Source: Dermatophagoides farinae (lineage: Eukaryota; Arthropoda; Arachnida; Sarcoptiformes; Pyroglyphidae). From it: DNA of 64,000 nt. Below are positions 23,806 to 37,900 of the stretch, piece after piece. Both the position numbers and the translations under genes were made by a program. The notes under the pieces were generated by a model, which was not told the origin of the DNA, searched no databases, and was given only the letters and a program-made list of their open reading frames with translations. The stretch covers positions 5,211,001 through 5,275,000 of the forward strand of contig NC_134677.1 in the NCBI RefSeq assembly GCF_024713945.1. The letters run 5' to 3'. Every line of letters begins with the position of its first letter. The first letter of the stretch is position 1.

Positions 23806-26800
23806 TTAAATGGTTTTTTCTTTCGTTTGGTTTACCTTGAAAGTCATTGAACTAAATCAATCAATAAAAAATAATTGATAGTAATTGATAGTCTAATCTA
23901 AAAAATGTTATACAACATATAAATGGGTAACGAATGTGGATAAATGCAATTTTTTTGTTAGTCTTTTTGATATAGCCAGAAAAATATGAAAGTTTTGAAT
24001 TTTTTATTTTATATACCTTGATGAATTAAGGAATTTTTTTTTTTTTTGGACAACCATTTTCTGTACATCAGCATTGATTTCTCTGAAATTCATTAACCAT
24101 AATGGTTTGTATACCTTAAGCCATAGCGAGACAGCAATATCCAGAAGAATAAATCGCTGTTATTATATAAGCGTCAAGCATAACTAGACCATTCAAGAAT
24201 TTAATAATTATTATTAATGAGGCCATGTCGTTCAATTTTTTTGAGTGGCAGCCGATAGTCAAAAAAAAATTGCTAAAAAATTTTTGGCCAGTGTAGTTTA
24301 AGCTTAGTTAGAGAAAAAATGAATTCTGATCAAATTCCAAAACCACATTTTTTTTGTTTTTAAATGATATTGGAAGACAATATTATCCATCTAATTCATT
24401 GAAAATCTGTCTAATTTATTTGTTGAGAAATTTGTACCAAGGAGAATTAAATTTTAATTTCAAAATAAAATGTTATTGAAGTATGAATGGATTTATCTTT
24501 TCGGTTATTTTTTTCCATAGAACGATTACCGAAATTGAAATTCCATTGAAAATCTTTGAAAATTTTTATTTATTATTCATCATTAAAAGAAAAATCCGAA
24601 TTTTTTCAAATCAAAATTTAAAATTATTATTTCGGATTTGTGTTTTGAATAAAAATAATCCATAAGTAAATATAAAATTATCATTTTGCAATTTGTCAAA
24701 ATTATTCATAATGTTCGCTGCTTAAAATGGCCTTGAACTTTGACGAATTTATTAAATGTTTTTTTATCAATATCATTTTTATTGTTATTTTTATTACTGC
24801 TCATCCGTAACTGTTTTTTTTGTGGTTAATGGACGAGAAATTTTTCGGAATCTAGTCGATTATACAGATTCTTTTTTTTAAAGAATATTATGGACTAATG
24901 ATCCAATCTGACTAAATAATATAAGTGGCCAGAGAAACCGTTATAATTATCCAACCAACCGGATTCTTGATTCTTGTTGTACTTGAATGAATGAATGAAT
25001 AGAAGAAAAAAAATGACGACAAGAAAATGAACATTGTACTTTTTTTTAGTAAGAAAAATCTAAAAACGACTATTAACCATTGTAATGACGATTGTAAAAT
25101 AAATTAGATTCTGTTTTGTTACGCTTTGTAAGAAATGAAGAAAAACAATAAAAGGACATTTTAGTTTCAAATAGTCAGGCTTTTTTCTACATGCGACCAA
25201 AAATATCCAAATTTATGATGTATGTGTAAATATATGGTTTAAAAGATAATTAGTTTATACGAATATATATAGTTTGGCCATATTATCAGTCAAGGATACA
25301 ACAACGAAAATGGACAACAACTATTTTCCATTCATTTTAATAACCAATTAGCAATCGTTGGTGAATTTATTTCTATAATCGAATGACGACAATCAGAATA
25401 AATGAAATGAAAAAAATAAGAGCGATAGATATATAGAAGAATAATGTAATATTGAAAAAGACACATAATTTTTTGTTCGATTATGAATAATGAGGATGAA
25501 ACCGAAAAAAATATGCAACTACCAAACTATTGGATAAACAAATAGAAAAGCATGCGATACCTGAAATGAATTTGATATGGATCATGTATTTGCTAAACAA
25601 TAAGCCAAAAATGTGCTTCATATATAACATCAATCATTTCTATATGTCTATGTAAGTCAATAAAAGCTTTGATGGATAGATGTTTATGTAGGTTTGATCA
25701 ATTCCTAACTCAACCATGAATTCATTTATTTGCTCAAATCTTCCATTCTTGTTTTTTTTATTTATTGATCATATGAAAAATCATTCATGATGAAAATGGT
25801 GTTTAAATCTTTAATGAAATTAACTCTATTCGAGAAACCAATCGACTTATGTTTTATAATGGTGTTCAGTATTCTTGTTTTGTGTCTTTAAGAAGTATAA
25901 TACTTGAGGTATTGATGTGTGTAATAATCATACGAATGAAGGAACAACTAAGGTTGATGATGGTTACCTAAATAACAGAAATAAAAATAAACTATCATTG
26001 ATGTTATCAACCTTATGGAATTATAGTTTTCTCTTTAGAATAAACGTAACAACAATAATAACAAATGTCACAGAATTTGATACAAAAAAAGAACGATTCA
26101 CACATGATAACATTGAAAAATAGTGTATGGTTATGGATGTTTGCGATAATTCTTCGAATCCAAACATAGCACCTACTAGAGTTGACAAAATTCTGATTTC
26201 ATGACCAGCAAAAACCATAACGATTAGATAGTTGTTACTGTGTGTATGTTTGAGCTTCTTAAAATTGTCTCATAATTATATTCCATGAACGAATATCATT
26301 ATGATTACTATGGTTAGGTACAAAGATTTTACATACGATCAAACATTTGAACGAAAAAACGAAAACCTCTATGAATAAAAAAATCCGAAAAAAATACAAA
26401 ATAGCAAAATAAACATAAGAAAAACCATTTCAAGGATATATTCATTTTGATAAACGAGTATATTTCAATATATAAATGTGATATGTATTGTATCTCTTAA
26501 TCATTTCCGCTTGCTTAAACATAGAAATACTTAGCAAAATTATTGTTTAGAAATTGACAAAATATTTTTATTCGTCATCAAAAAAAAGAGAGAATAATCG
26601 CGAATGGGAATTTATTCACAAGAAAAATGTCCATGTTTCAACAAGATAATCAATATTTTTACTGTAAGCAAAAGAATTTAAAAAAAATATGAAAGATAGA
26701 ATAAATAAATAGAAATTAGTCCTAGATCCCGAAACACTCATATATGATGCAAAAAAAACAAAGATGTGACAAAAAGAAATATTGCTTTCAGATAGTTGAA

Positions 26801-28931
26801 AAAAGATGACAGCAGCAGCAAAAAAAAAATTATAACATCCAACATTGAGTTTGAGAATGATAAAGAATTTCTGACCATAACTATAGTCAAAATTTAACCA
26901 TCATGAAGCTGATAATGGTTATATCTTACATGAATACAAGAAATCTATCTCAAGAATATCTATTATGTATGGGATAACGTTTTAAAAGGGTCTCTGTCCC
27001 ATTATATCAATGTATGTATGTGGATAATGACAGTGATTGAGTTGCTAAGTAGTAAGAAAAAGAGAATGAAAAAATTGGAATAAAAAAGCAGAGATTACAA
27101 CAAAAACTAAATAATGACAGAGGCACAATGAAAGTCGATGAGAATAAATATCGATCTTCACAATGAAACTGATTGATAATGAATGAAGTGTGTAACATTT
27201 CTGAAGCAAAGTTGTATATCTTTGTTGTGTGTATAAATTTGGAACAAAAATCATTTTCAAAGTTCAGCTCCAGCATCAATAAATAAAAAAAAACTGTTAA
27301 AGAATTTTGAATCAAATGGTAGACTGGTCATTTATTGAATGAATGATGAATGAGCTTTGTGGCATGCGAAACTGTAGAAACGAGAGGAAAAAATTTGACA
27401 ACAAAGATGTGTTTAAAAGTAAAATTTTTATTGATTGGTTTTAGCCCGAATATTTTTTATAGATAGTTGCCATTAAGTTTTTGACAAACAAATAAATTCT
27501 ACTTTTTTGACAAATTTAGTGACCGATATAAATGAGTGATAAGACCATCTTCCTCTCCTTTTGTCTGTGTGTCTTGTACTCATAAATAAGTTAGATGAAT
27601 GTTATTTATACACTTATTTATTATCAAGGTTGATGATATCTTCAATGATTTCGTTTTTAGTTGTCATTAATAAATTGATTTGATAACAATGAATTAATCA
27701 CCACATAAAGTGAAAAAAAATCTTAAAGAAATAATAACCAGAAAAAAATCAATCAAAACAGAGTCAGAAGTAATTTTGATTGACCAACTATATCAGACAA
27801 ACAGATCATATTGTTGCGTTTGCTAGAAATACCATAATGAAAATTCTATTATTTATTGAATCAATACGATAGACAAACACTGTTGGCGAAAATTTTCGAT
27901 CCAATCCATATTTTCCAGACACAAAAACACATACACAATATTAATTTATCTATTCAAATTTATCGCCACGTTGTCAATATATGAAAACAAAATTTTGATA
28001 TAATTTGAATGAATAAACAAAAACATCCCGAACAAAAAAAAAAACAAAAGCCCAAAATTTAGAACAAAAAAAAGGTTATGCAATGATGCAAAAAAACCGT
28101 ATCCATTGTTTTAACAGAATACATAAATTGATATTGATCAATTCACTTTCATCAAATAGTCAATTCAACTGTCTCATATTCACTTTGATGCATTCAATCC
28201 ATAAATTTCGCTCACACAAAAAAATATGGATCGAAAATCCAATCAGATGTTCGCAAGTATAAACGTTAATCAAAAAAAAAGTAAAGCAAAAATCAAGAAT
28301 CGATAAAGCAATAGCCAAACCAAAAAAAAAATTAATTAATTTCGTCATAGAATTTTTGAGTGATTTGCTTTTTTTTGCCCGTATATATAGGTGTATGTTA
28401 AAGATTGATCCAATCTGTAGCCACTAATATAATAAGCATGGGTAAGATGTACGCGAGAAAAATCGCTAATTAAATTTACTAAAAAAAAGGATAAAACAAG
28501 AAAAATATTCCGAAAAATGTAACATTGAAGCAATGAAATGAAAAGAAGAATAGAAATAGGATAAAAAGGAAAATTTAATTACAGTTCAGTTATAATGACC
28601 AATACAAATTTTAGTCAATTTTGACGGCTTAACCAAACGAAATTATTAACCAAAAAAAATGTTTTTTTTATTCAGTTCGTAATATTACATGGGTCATCAT
28701 CATAATCATTAATGAACTTTGGCACATTTTTCTGATAGAAATTAAAGGAAAATTGGAAAGCAATCACATTCTTCATAAAGTAATGAAGAAAAAAAAATTG
28801 ATTGACTCAACGAAAATCCTATACATTAAACAAAAATTTTTTCTCATCTAAAAAAAATCCGAAAATTCAATGTAATTTTGATGCGGGTGTGTGTGTGCGT
28901 GCAAGAGAGAGTAATAAATTTCCATGTGAAT
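23806..28931. other. AT-rich intergenic region and receptor 3' flank
   Basis: No coding exon is supported on either strand over about 5 kb. The part next to 28931 should be the 3' untranslated region of the receptor gene, whose length cannot be set. The rest is A/T-run DNA with short microsatellites. Confidence 0.55.
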
Positions 28932-31900
28932 TTAGAGATTAGTTTCAAGTAAAAATTTATTCTTTGATGATGTTGTTGTTGTTGTTGTTGTTGTCGTTGA
29001 TGATGTTGTTGTAATTTTCATCGTCGAATCAATTTGATATGATTTCTCTGAATGTTGATCCCAATGTTGAGCGAATGATGTTTGTTGTTGGTGATTATTA
29101 TTACTTTTACTGTCGCAAATGAAATTTTCATGGTGTTGCGTATAAGAATCAAGATGACCTTCATCATTATCATCATAAATGACAATAGTGGATTCGTTTT
29201 GTTTAAGATGATTCTTGGATTTTATCATTGTTGATGATAATTTATTTTCTTGTTGATTATTAACATTTGATACAAACAATGGTTCATTGATTATATCATT
29301 ATTGTGATCTGGAGTTGGATCATATGTAGGTAATAATTGGGTGATAGCAACAGTATTATCAAAATCATTTGTAACTGTAAATGATTTTAAATTAGAATCC
29401 GTTTCCTTAACATTGCTATCATTATTTTCATTGCTGATATTTTTATCGTGACCTGATGATTGTTGTTGTTGTTCAAGTTCGATTTCATTAGTTGTTGGAA
29501 ATAAATTCATCAAGTTATTGATATCGGATTGTGTATTACCATATGCAGCCATAATTTCACTACAATCGATACGCTTTTCGGCCAAATCGGCTGCACTGAC
29601 AAATGATTTGTCAATCATACCATCATGGTCACTAGAATGACCATTATTATCATGAGCTGTTGCTGTAGTTGAATTTTTATTACGATTGCGACGAAAATAT
29701 CGAAAACCATAAAACCGCACTGAAAGCCAATGTAAACGTTTCCATGATGATGCTAATATACTTTGATGGAATGTTATTCGAAATTGCCTAGACATTCCAC
29801 AATAGATGGCAAAATTTATTGGATATGATACGATGATGAAGAAATTGTTCATCATTATAATACTGTTTAGTACACTATAGTTGACTAATTCCATTTGGAA
29901 TGCACTTTGTACCACATGTAATATGGTTGTCAATGCAAATGGTATTTCGAGAAATAAAAACATGGATACAATCACAATTAACATGACGGTCGTTGAACGA
30001 GAATCCAAACGATTCAACCGAATTTTATTCGTATTCGTATCGGCCATCTGATGCGTTAGTTTTATCGAAGAATTTTCACGTTGGATCGATCCACCGTAAC
30101 GATTGAAAGCTGTTGGACTATTGGAAAATATGGTATTTGGATCATCTTTGATTTGTGATTGGTGTTGATCATCACTGGATGCTTTGTGCTTAATATGATT
30201 GACCACAAGATTATTATTATCATCATCATCATTATCATCAACATCATCAAGATCACAATCGATAATTTGATGATTAGCTGCAGTTGCTGGGTGGTCTGAA
30301 TTTTCATTGTTGGTGGCATTAATATGGATCGATACTGATTGTGCTAGATGTTTGAAGTTTTGATGGTCATTAATGTTTTGGTTAGTCGACTCATCCATTG
30401 ATCCATTAGTTTGATTTCGATGATGATGTTGATGATGATTTATTTTATTGAGGTGATGATCATTATTATTATTATTATTATTATGGATATTCGTATGTAT
30501 CGATCCAATTGATCGTCGTGTTGAATTATTTGTTTGTGTCATCATCATCATAGTTACGATAGACGTTGGTCCAGCAGCCATGGTGGTTGTTCCTCTTGAA
30601 CAACTCAATAGACGTTTACGTGTTTTTCTCGTACGATGTAAAGCACGAAAAAGAAGAACATTTAGCCATACTAATAAGATACAAGGCCCCATATGAACGA
30701 AAATAATTCGGAATCCATAATAGAAAATATAATAAAGATCTTCACCAAAATATCTGATTACCTATTATTTTGGATTATAAACAAAAATAAAAATAAAAAT
30801 AATTAATTCATGTTTATTCAGTCTATTCATTATGAAATAATTAAAGAATTCCGTGAAAATCATGAAACAAAAATAGAATGAAATTGATGGCTGTGTGCTG
30901 GTTTAATTTGAGAATCAAAATATTGTTCATTTTAATATTCAAAAATGTTACTGGAAAACGAACATTAGTAGAATTATTTTGGAGTCGTATGATTTTCCAG
31001 AAATGTAATATCATTTTACGGTTTCAAATGGTGAAATTGAAACGATTTGAATTTGTTCATGATTAATAATATCTATGTTATCGATTCGATTCAACTACAT
31101 ACATCATAACGGGAGATTTTTTTTTTAATAATATACGTTATAGAAACAAACAAATCATGCCCAGATCATCTTACAAATAGAATCTTTCGATCATCATTAT
31201 AATCATGTACCAAATATTAGATTATACCATTTGCCTAACAGAAAAAAACTCAAAGAAAAAAAGTGAACCTGTTTCATTATACATGTGTCAACATATGAAC
31301 AATTCATAAACCAAGATCAATAAATCACACGAACAGCAAATGAACAACAAAAATACATATTATTATTATTATTGTAAGACAAAAGAAAAGTTTTGTTTGT
31401 TACGAAATCAAAACCTGGGAATAAGTATACTGGATTTCGATCACAATTCTTATCACACATTTTATCACAAATTGTATGTACTATTTTCATTCACTATTAA
31501 ATTGCCTTTTCTATCAATCTATTTACATTTGTATTTAAGAATTGTATACACGTAATTTATTAACTTTGATCATAAAAAATTTGAATAATGACAATATTAT
31601 ATGAAAAGAATAGCAAAAACACATATAATATACTATTATTATCTTTTCTTTATCTCCGGTCCTGTACATTTGGTGACAATATCATCATCAAGTTTAATAC
31701 TAACTCTATTTCTAACCAATTATTTATGAGTAACACTGCTCGAGTTTCAAGTTTTTCTTCAGTTCATCATATATGAAACAGATAATAAAATAAAGAAAAA
31801 AAGTTTGGAATCTATCTAAATCAAAATATATGTTATGAAATATCAATTACAGGTAAAATTGATCAACAGAATTATAGAATTTTTTTTGTTGAAGTAAAGG

Positions 31901-34900
31901 TTGATATGATAAAGATAAAAATCGAATATGTTATTTACAGTATTAAACATGTAAGAAAAAAAATTCATAATATAACCATCATCATATTTGTTACATAAGT
32001 ACCACAAAAAAATAATTCGACAAAATTTAAACTTATTTCATTTTTTTCCACTCAAAAAAACTTAACTTTCTACATTCAATGTTCATCGTATATCATAAAT
32101 TCTGATCAGTACACGAAAAAAAAATTCGATGAATTTTGTGGTGATGAGGAAAAAAAACTCAAGAATCTCTCAATCATTTTATCAGATAAAACATCAAGAA
32201 AATATACGATGATCTTTATTGCGAAGATAGAAATTTTGAATCTGAAAAATTCAATAGAAAAAACTTTTGAAAAATTTTTCATTGAAAAAAATAAAGGAAA
32301 AAGCCATCAAAAGCAGATTTTTACATTCAGCCTTCTGTTAACTGTCGTTTTTAAAGAGAAAATAAATATTTGAGAAAAGCTTCGAGCTATTTCGACATTA
32401 TTTCCTGAAAAAGATCTAACTTCAAAAAATTCACGAGAATTTTTCAAAGTTTTTTTTTGGTTTTAATTTTTAAAAGACAGAAATTATAAAAAGAAATTAT
32501 TTTTAGCATATTTATATTTTTTTTTTTTTTTGGTTATATTTTTTGTAGTTTTATCCCGATATGCGTCATATTTTGTAAATTTCAAGAAAAACGCTTGAAT
32601 AATATGTGGGCTGAATGACTTTTTAGTTTGAAAAGTATTTTTGAGATAAGATCATGTAGAATGCATACCTAGCATAAGTCAGCTGTTGACTATCATGGGA
32701 GGATTTTTAAAGTGAATTTATAGAATAAAAAAGAGAAATAAATTTTTTGAGGAATAATAATGAAGCTAATATGTGAGTCATCTGGTCCAGTAAGTCAAAG
32801 AGCTATCCATAGTGGTTCACATATGAGCCGGAAGGAAAACAAGTGGAAACAAATCAGTTTCAATGCAGAAGAATGTATGGCTGAAATAAGTGAAACTAAT
32901 AACATCAAATTACACAATAAATTAAATTGGTCTGTTTGTCTATGGTGGCAACGAAAGGGATATATATTTTTTCTTTTTCAATGATAAAGTTTATCATCAA
33001 TTTCATTACCACAATATAAGATTCAGTTTGGTTTTCATTTGAATTCAAATCTAATATTGATATCGTTCCTAACAAATTGCAGAATTAAAAAAAAAATCAT
33101 TCAAAATACATTGTTAGGACTGCTTTTCGATCGATCAAATCGTTTTTATTCTTGGAAATTGTACATAACAATCGATGAAAGTGCACATCCACATGAACAA
33201 AGAAATATACGCAAATAGATTCATCATATTTCATGAGATCATTAGTTGTTTGCTTGTAACTTTCATCTATTTATTCAACCAGAAAAATTTAAGAATAAAA
33301 ATTGTGATGAGAAAAAGAGCAAAAAAGTTTGAATTCTGCGCGCTATTTTTCTGAGATGATGACATGGATAATATGAATAATCGACACACACACACAGACT
33401 CAAACAGCAAAATTTATCGGCAAGATGAGAATGAAAAAACAACAATAACCAAAAAGTGAAAAAACATTTGTAACAATTCGGAATATTATGAAGCAAAGAA
33501 GCAAGAAGCCACGCAAAGATTTTATTTAAATTAAAATTACAATTTTCTAATGTATCAAAACAATGATGACAACAACAATTGATATTCCACAGTGCCCATA
33601 AAGATATATTGATTTCAATATGAAAATTTGTTTGCATGAATGATCATCACGTAATGGAACAATAAAGAAATTCAAAATACAAGATACTCAAAATTGTCAT
33701 CATATTTAATATTGCAAACAATGACATAAATAACATGATGATTCAAAACTGTTGAAAAAAAAATTTTTTTGAAGAAAAAGCTATTTTATGGGAAAAAAAT
33801 TCATTCTATTTTTCTAGTATATTGTAGTGGAAATTAGAAAAAAATCTCATTTCTGAACATAATGTTCTATGGAAAAACAAACGAATACACAAGCACACAA
33901 AGTATACAGAATGGAATGTACAAACATGGAAAAATTTTCGCATCATAATAATGTAACTGTCAAACTTATTGTAACCGAATGAAATGAAAATCAATGAGAA
34001 AAACAAATATAAAGCATGATAAAAATAATAACGGAATTCTGGAACGGAATCAATCCATCAAATAAGTAGAGCTTGAGAATTCCATCTACATGGTCATTCA
34101 AACGAAGGAATAAAGCCAGGTATGTGAGAGAATAAGGGACACAATTTAACGAATAGTAAAATTCGATTGTGATGAAATACTTTTCATCATCATAAATCGT
34201 ATTTTCACCTGGATGACAGAAAACCAGAAAAATAACTTTTGATGTAAAAAAATCCAATCTGCACGATTCTCATACATTTGTAAACAAACAAAATAAATAA
34301 ATAAATAAAACTTCGTGTTTAATTGAAAAATCTGATTGAAATCTAAATGATTATCAGGGTCTGATCTTGTAATGCTGTTCGGTACTATAGGTATGTCGTA
34401 AAAATTTGGTGCATGTCAACAAAACTCACGGAATATAACAATCGTTATTTGTCATTAAATTAGAACAATGATTTTTTTTTACAGAAAAACAATTATTCAA
34501 TTCTTTTCGTGTTTGCGTGTTTGTGAATCTACAAAAAAAAATAATAAATGGTACAAAATGATCAGTCAGTAGTTTTATTCGTAATTGTTTTGATGATTGA
34601 CGATTAATCAATTTTGATTCAAACATTTACATACGAAAATAAATTTTTTTGTTTGTTCGATGACAAATGAACGATAAATAAATGTATAGGTAAATGAAGT
34701 AAAATATAACACTCACCCATTCGGATGTGTGGTATTCACAACCTTCGAAAATTTTTTCATCCAAAACATATTTGATTGGTAGAAATTTTCTATCAAAAAA
34801 TCGTGTCGATTGATGAAGTATGGCGACGGCTAATAATATCAGCATGGCACGAATCACTTGTGGTACGGTGCACCAACGTCTTGCCAATGAAAAATGGCAT

Positions 34901-37900
34901 ACATAAATGTAACTAGATCGATGAAAACAAAAATAAACCACAAAGTACAATGATTATCGGAAAATATTTTTAAAAGGTACAAATGCAATCGGAAATCGAT
35001 TGAATGGAAATTTACATGCACGGAAATCGAAAGATTAATTGATTGTTTAACATTATCGGTTGAAAATGTTCATCATTGATAAGCAATTAGCAAACACCTG
35101 CTAACATATTTATAATCACAAAAATTATAACTAAAACGTAATCAATAAGCCATATATGAAAATTTACTTACCGTTGGCCAGCCAATAACAATGTTAACCA
35201 AATGGAATACGTGTGGAATAGTGGTGGTAATATTTCATACATCCAATGAAATATATAACATGTCTTGACAGGATAAATTGATTCATGATGATGTCCCATT
35301 GTGAAAAGATAAATATACCAAGGTGATGGTATCAACAATGTTAAAAGATCGGCGATGGCCATACCCAATAGTACTAAATTAGTAGGCGTACGCATATGCT
35401 GTTGGGACAATACAGCAACGATCAATAAATTTGTTATGATAGTCAAAGCGAACAGATTGGGCAATACATAGCCAAACAATAGAATTCGTAATTTTTCCGG
35501 AATGTCACGGCTCACGTTTAATAGAAAAGTTATATTGTGCCTGCAAATAATAATGATGATGGAAATTTATAGAATTAAATGACAGGAATAAAGAAAAAAT
35601 GATGTTTTGGAATTATAATGAATGAAAAAAAAAACGTTTGACTTTTTTCTAAATCACATAATTTCAAAAAAAAATTGAAAAGAATTTAAATAGATCAATG
35701 ATTGCGTAAAAAACAGAAAAAATTCAATTTAACTGATTGTTTCAATCTTGGTTTATGTTTTTTGATTTTTCAAAGATTTTGTTTCAATAACAATCTTTGA
35801 GAGAGAAAAAGAAAAACATTTTATTTTTGGAATAAAAATCAAAGAAATATGTGAAGTATTACATCTAAATCAAATACATAAACCACACACATACAATATA
35901 AATTTTCAATAACAAATATGAAAAACATGAATCGTGGATTCAATTCTTTGGGTAATACAAACAGAATAATTGAAATAAGAAATAATAAAAAAAATCCATT
36001 TGATGATGCAGCAGAAATTCTATTATTAATTCATTCGTTTCATTTTTTTTCTATTTCTCTTGGTATCCTTATCGTCTATAAATATTGTTTGAAAAAAATA
36101 ATTCAAAAATTTTTTCTACATAAACGAAGGAAAATTCAATAAACTCAAATAAATGAGGAGAAAAAGAAATCGAAATTAAACTCGAAAAAACGGCACATGA
36201 ACAACAATGAAAATGAAGATTAACAACGCTAAAGATGATAATGATGATGAGCCAAAATTTAATGAGAATCATTACATTATATCAAAAAAAAAAAACGGTG
36301 AATAATGGAATTGCTTCAGAGATTTTGTTGCGAATACCTAAATTTCAAGTTTCGATTACAGCAGCTATATATTGTATTGTTTTTATAATTAAATTCACCT
36401 GAAGCCACAATGGTTAATTCTTAATTAACAAAATATTAACGTTTTTATGGAATGTGTATGATAATGATATAATGTAGACTAGTCACGAAAATATGAAACT
36501 ATTTTGGTTCATATTTTGTATAGAAAAAAAATGAAGTAATATGGAATGTTGAATATCGGATAACACAAAAACTAGTTTTTTTTCTCGAAAAGATTTAATG
36601 GAATTCTGAAAGCAAAAAAAAAGATCTTTTTTATTTATGTCTGGTTAATGGGTATGTGCGTACCACAAACAAATTTTTTAGATTCAAGTTGTAGATATAA
36701 CATTTTGTGATGATAACACATGCAAAAAAAAACAACTTTCAACATATTGAAGATGCATACAATATAAAAGGCAGTAAAGAATAAAAGAAAGAGAATGAAA
36801 AAGAATTTTTTTTTTTGAAATGAAATTTATTCACTGTGTTTGTTCAACGAAATTCAGACACGAATATATAACCTTGTGATGAAAGTTTTTTTTCCATTTT
36901 AGGGATGTTTACCATTATTATTGCCATTTACAATCATGTCCATGTGATAATGATGATGATCATTCTTTATGGGTTACAGAATTTACACTAAGTTAGTATG
37001 TGAATATTGTGGATTGGATTGTTTGTGTTCTTGCAATAATAATACTATATTATTAAAAAAATACAGAATTAGCATGTAGAATTAAATCTCGATTCATGAA
37101 ATGAATTTACACATTTTACAACCGTATGAGACAACTATTTTCTATTATTTTAAATGTTTTTCATAATATTTCACAGAACTTGAATATCAAAAAAAAAACC
37201 AGTTAGAGTGGGTTTTTTTATTATTTACATTACAACTGATGATGTTTGTGAGAGGAATTTTTTATTTTTTTCTTGTTTCCAATAGTGAGCGACAATGGTA
37301 ACATTATAAAATTGTCGTTTATTATAATAGGTATTATTTTTTTATGCTTTTTTTCTTCATGTATTCGATAAAAACCTGAACACGAATAAAATTGTTGAAA
37401 CTCAAGAAAAGCCCCGAAGTTTATCAAGATGGAGTCCTAGATACCATCTGATGATTGATCTTTTTTTTTACTGATCTCTTTTGGCAAATAATTCAACGTG
37501 TGTAAAAAAAACAAAGAAAATCGGATATTCCAGTTCAGTTCATTTTTGACAAAAAAAAAACAAAAATTTTATTTAGGAAAAAAGTTTTAAAGAATTTACG
37601 AAAAAAACTCTCTGGTAAAAAAACAAGTATAGCAATATGAGGCCTATAAAATAACCAAATGCAAATCGACGACAATTGACAGAACAAAATAACATGATTC
37701 TGGAGCGAGAGAGAGAGAGAGCAAGTGAATATGGATGAAAAGAAAATGATGAAAGGGCTCAAAGATCGTTTGACTTATTTATTTTACATTAAAAGTGCAT
37801 TATAAGATGCAAAAAGAATTTGGTATTTTAATTCAAACTACATTCGAAAAACTAAATGCATATTCAACAAATAACAAAAACCGTTTATAAAGCAACTTGT

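Noticed and set aside
33275-33637. 120-codon minus frame with many cysteines in the receptor intron
   Set aside because: Composition follows A/T and TG/ACA repeats, there is no motif spacing of a known Cys-rich family, and no splice context supports it.
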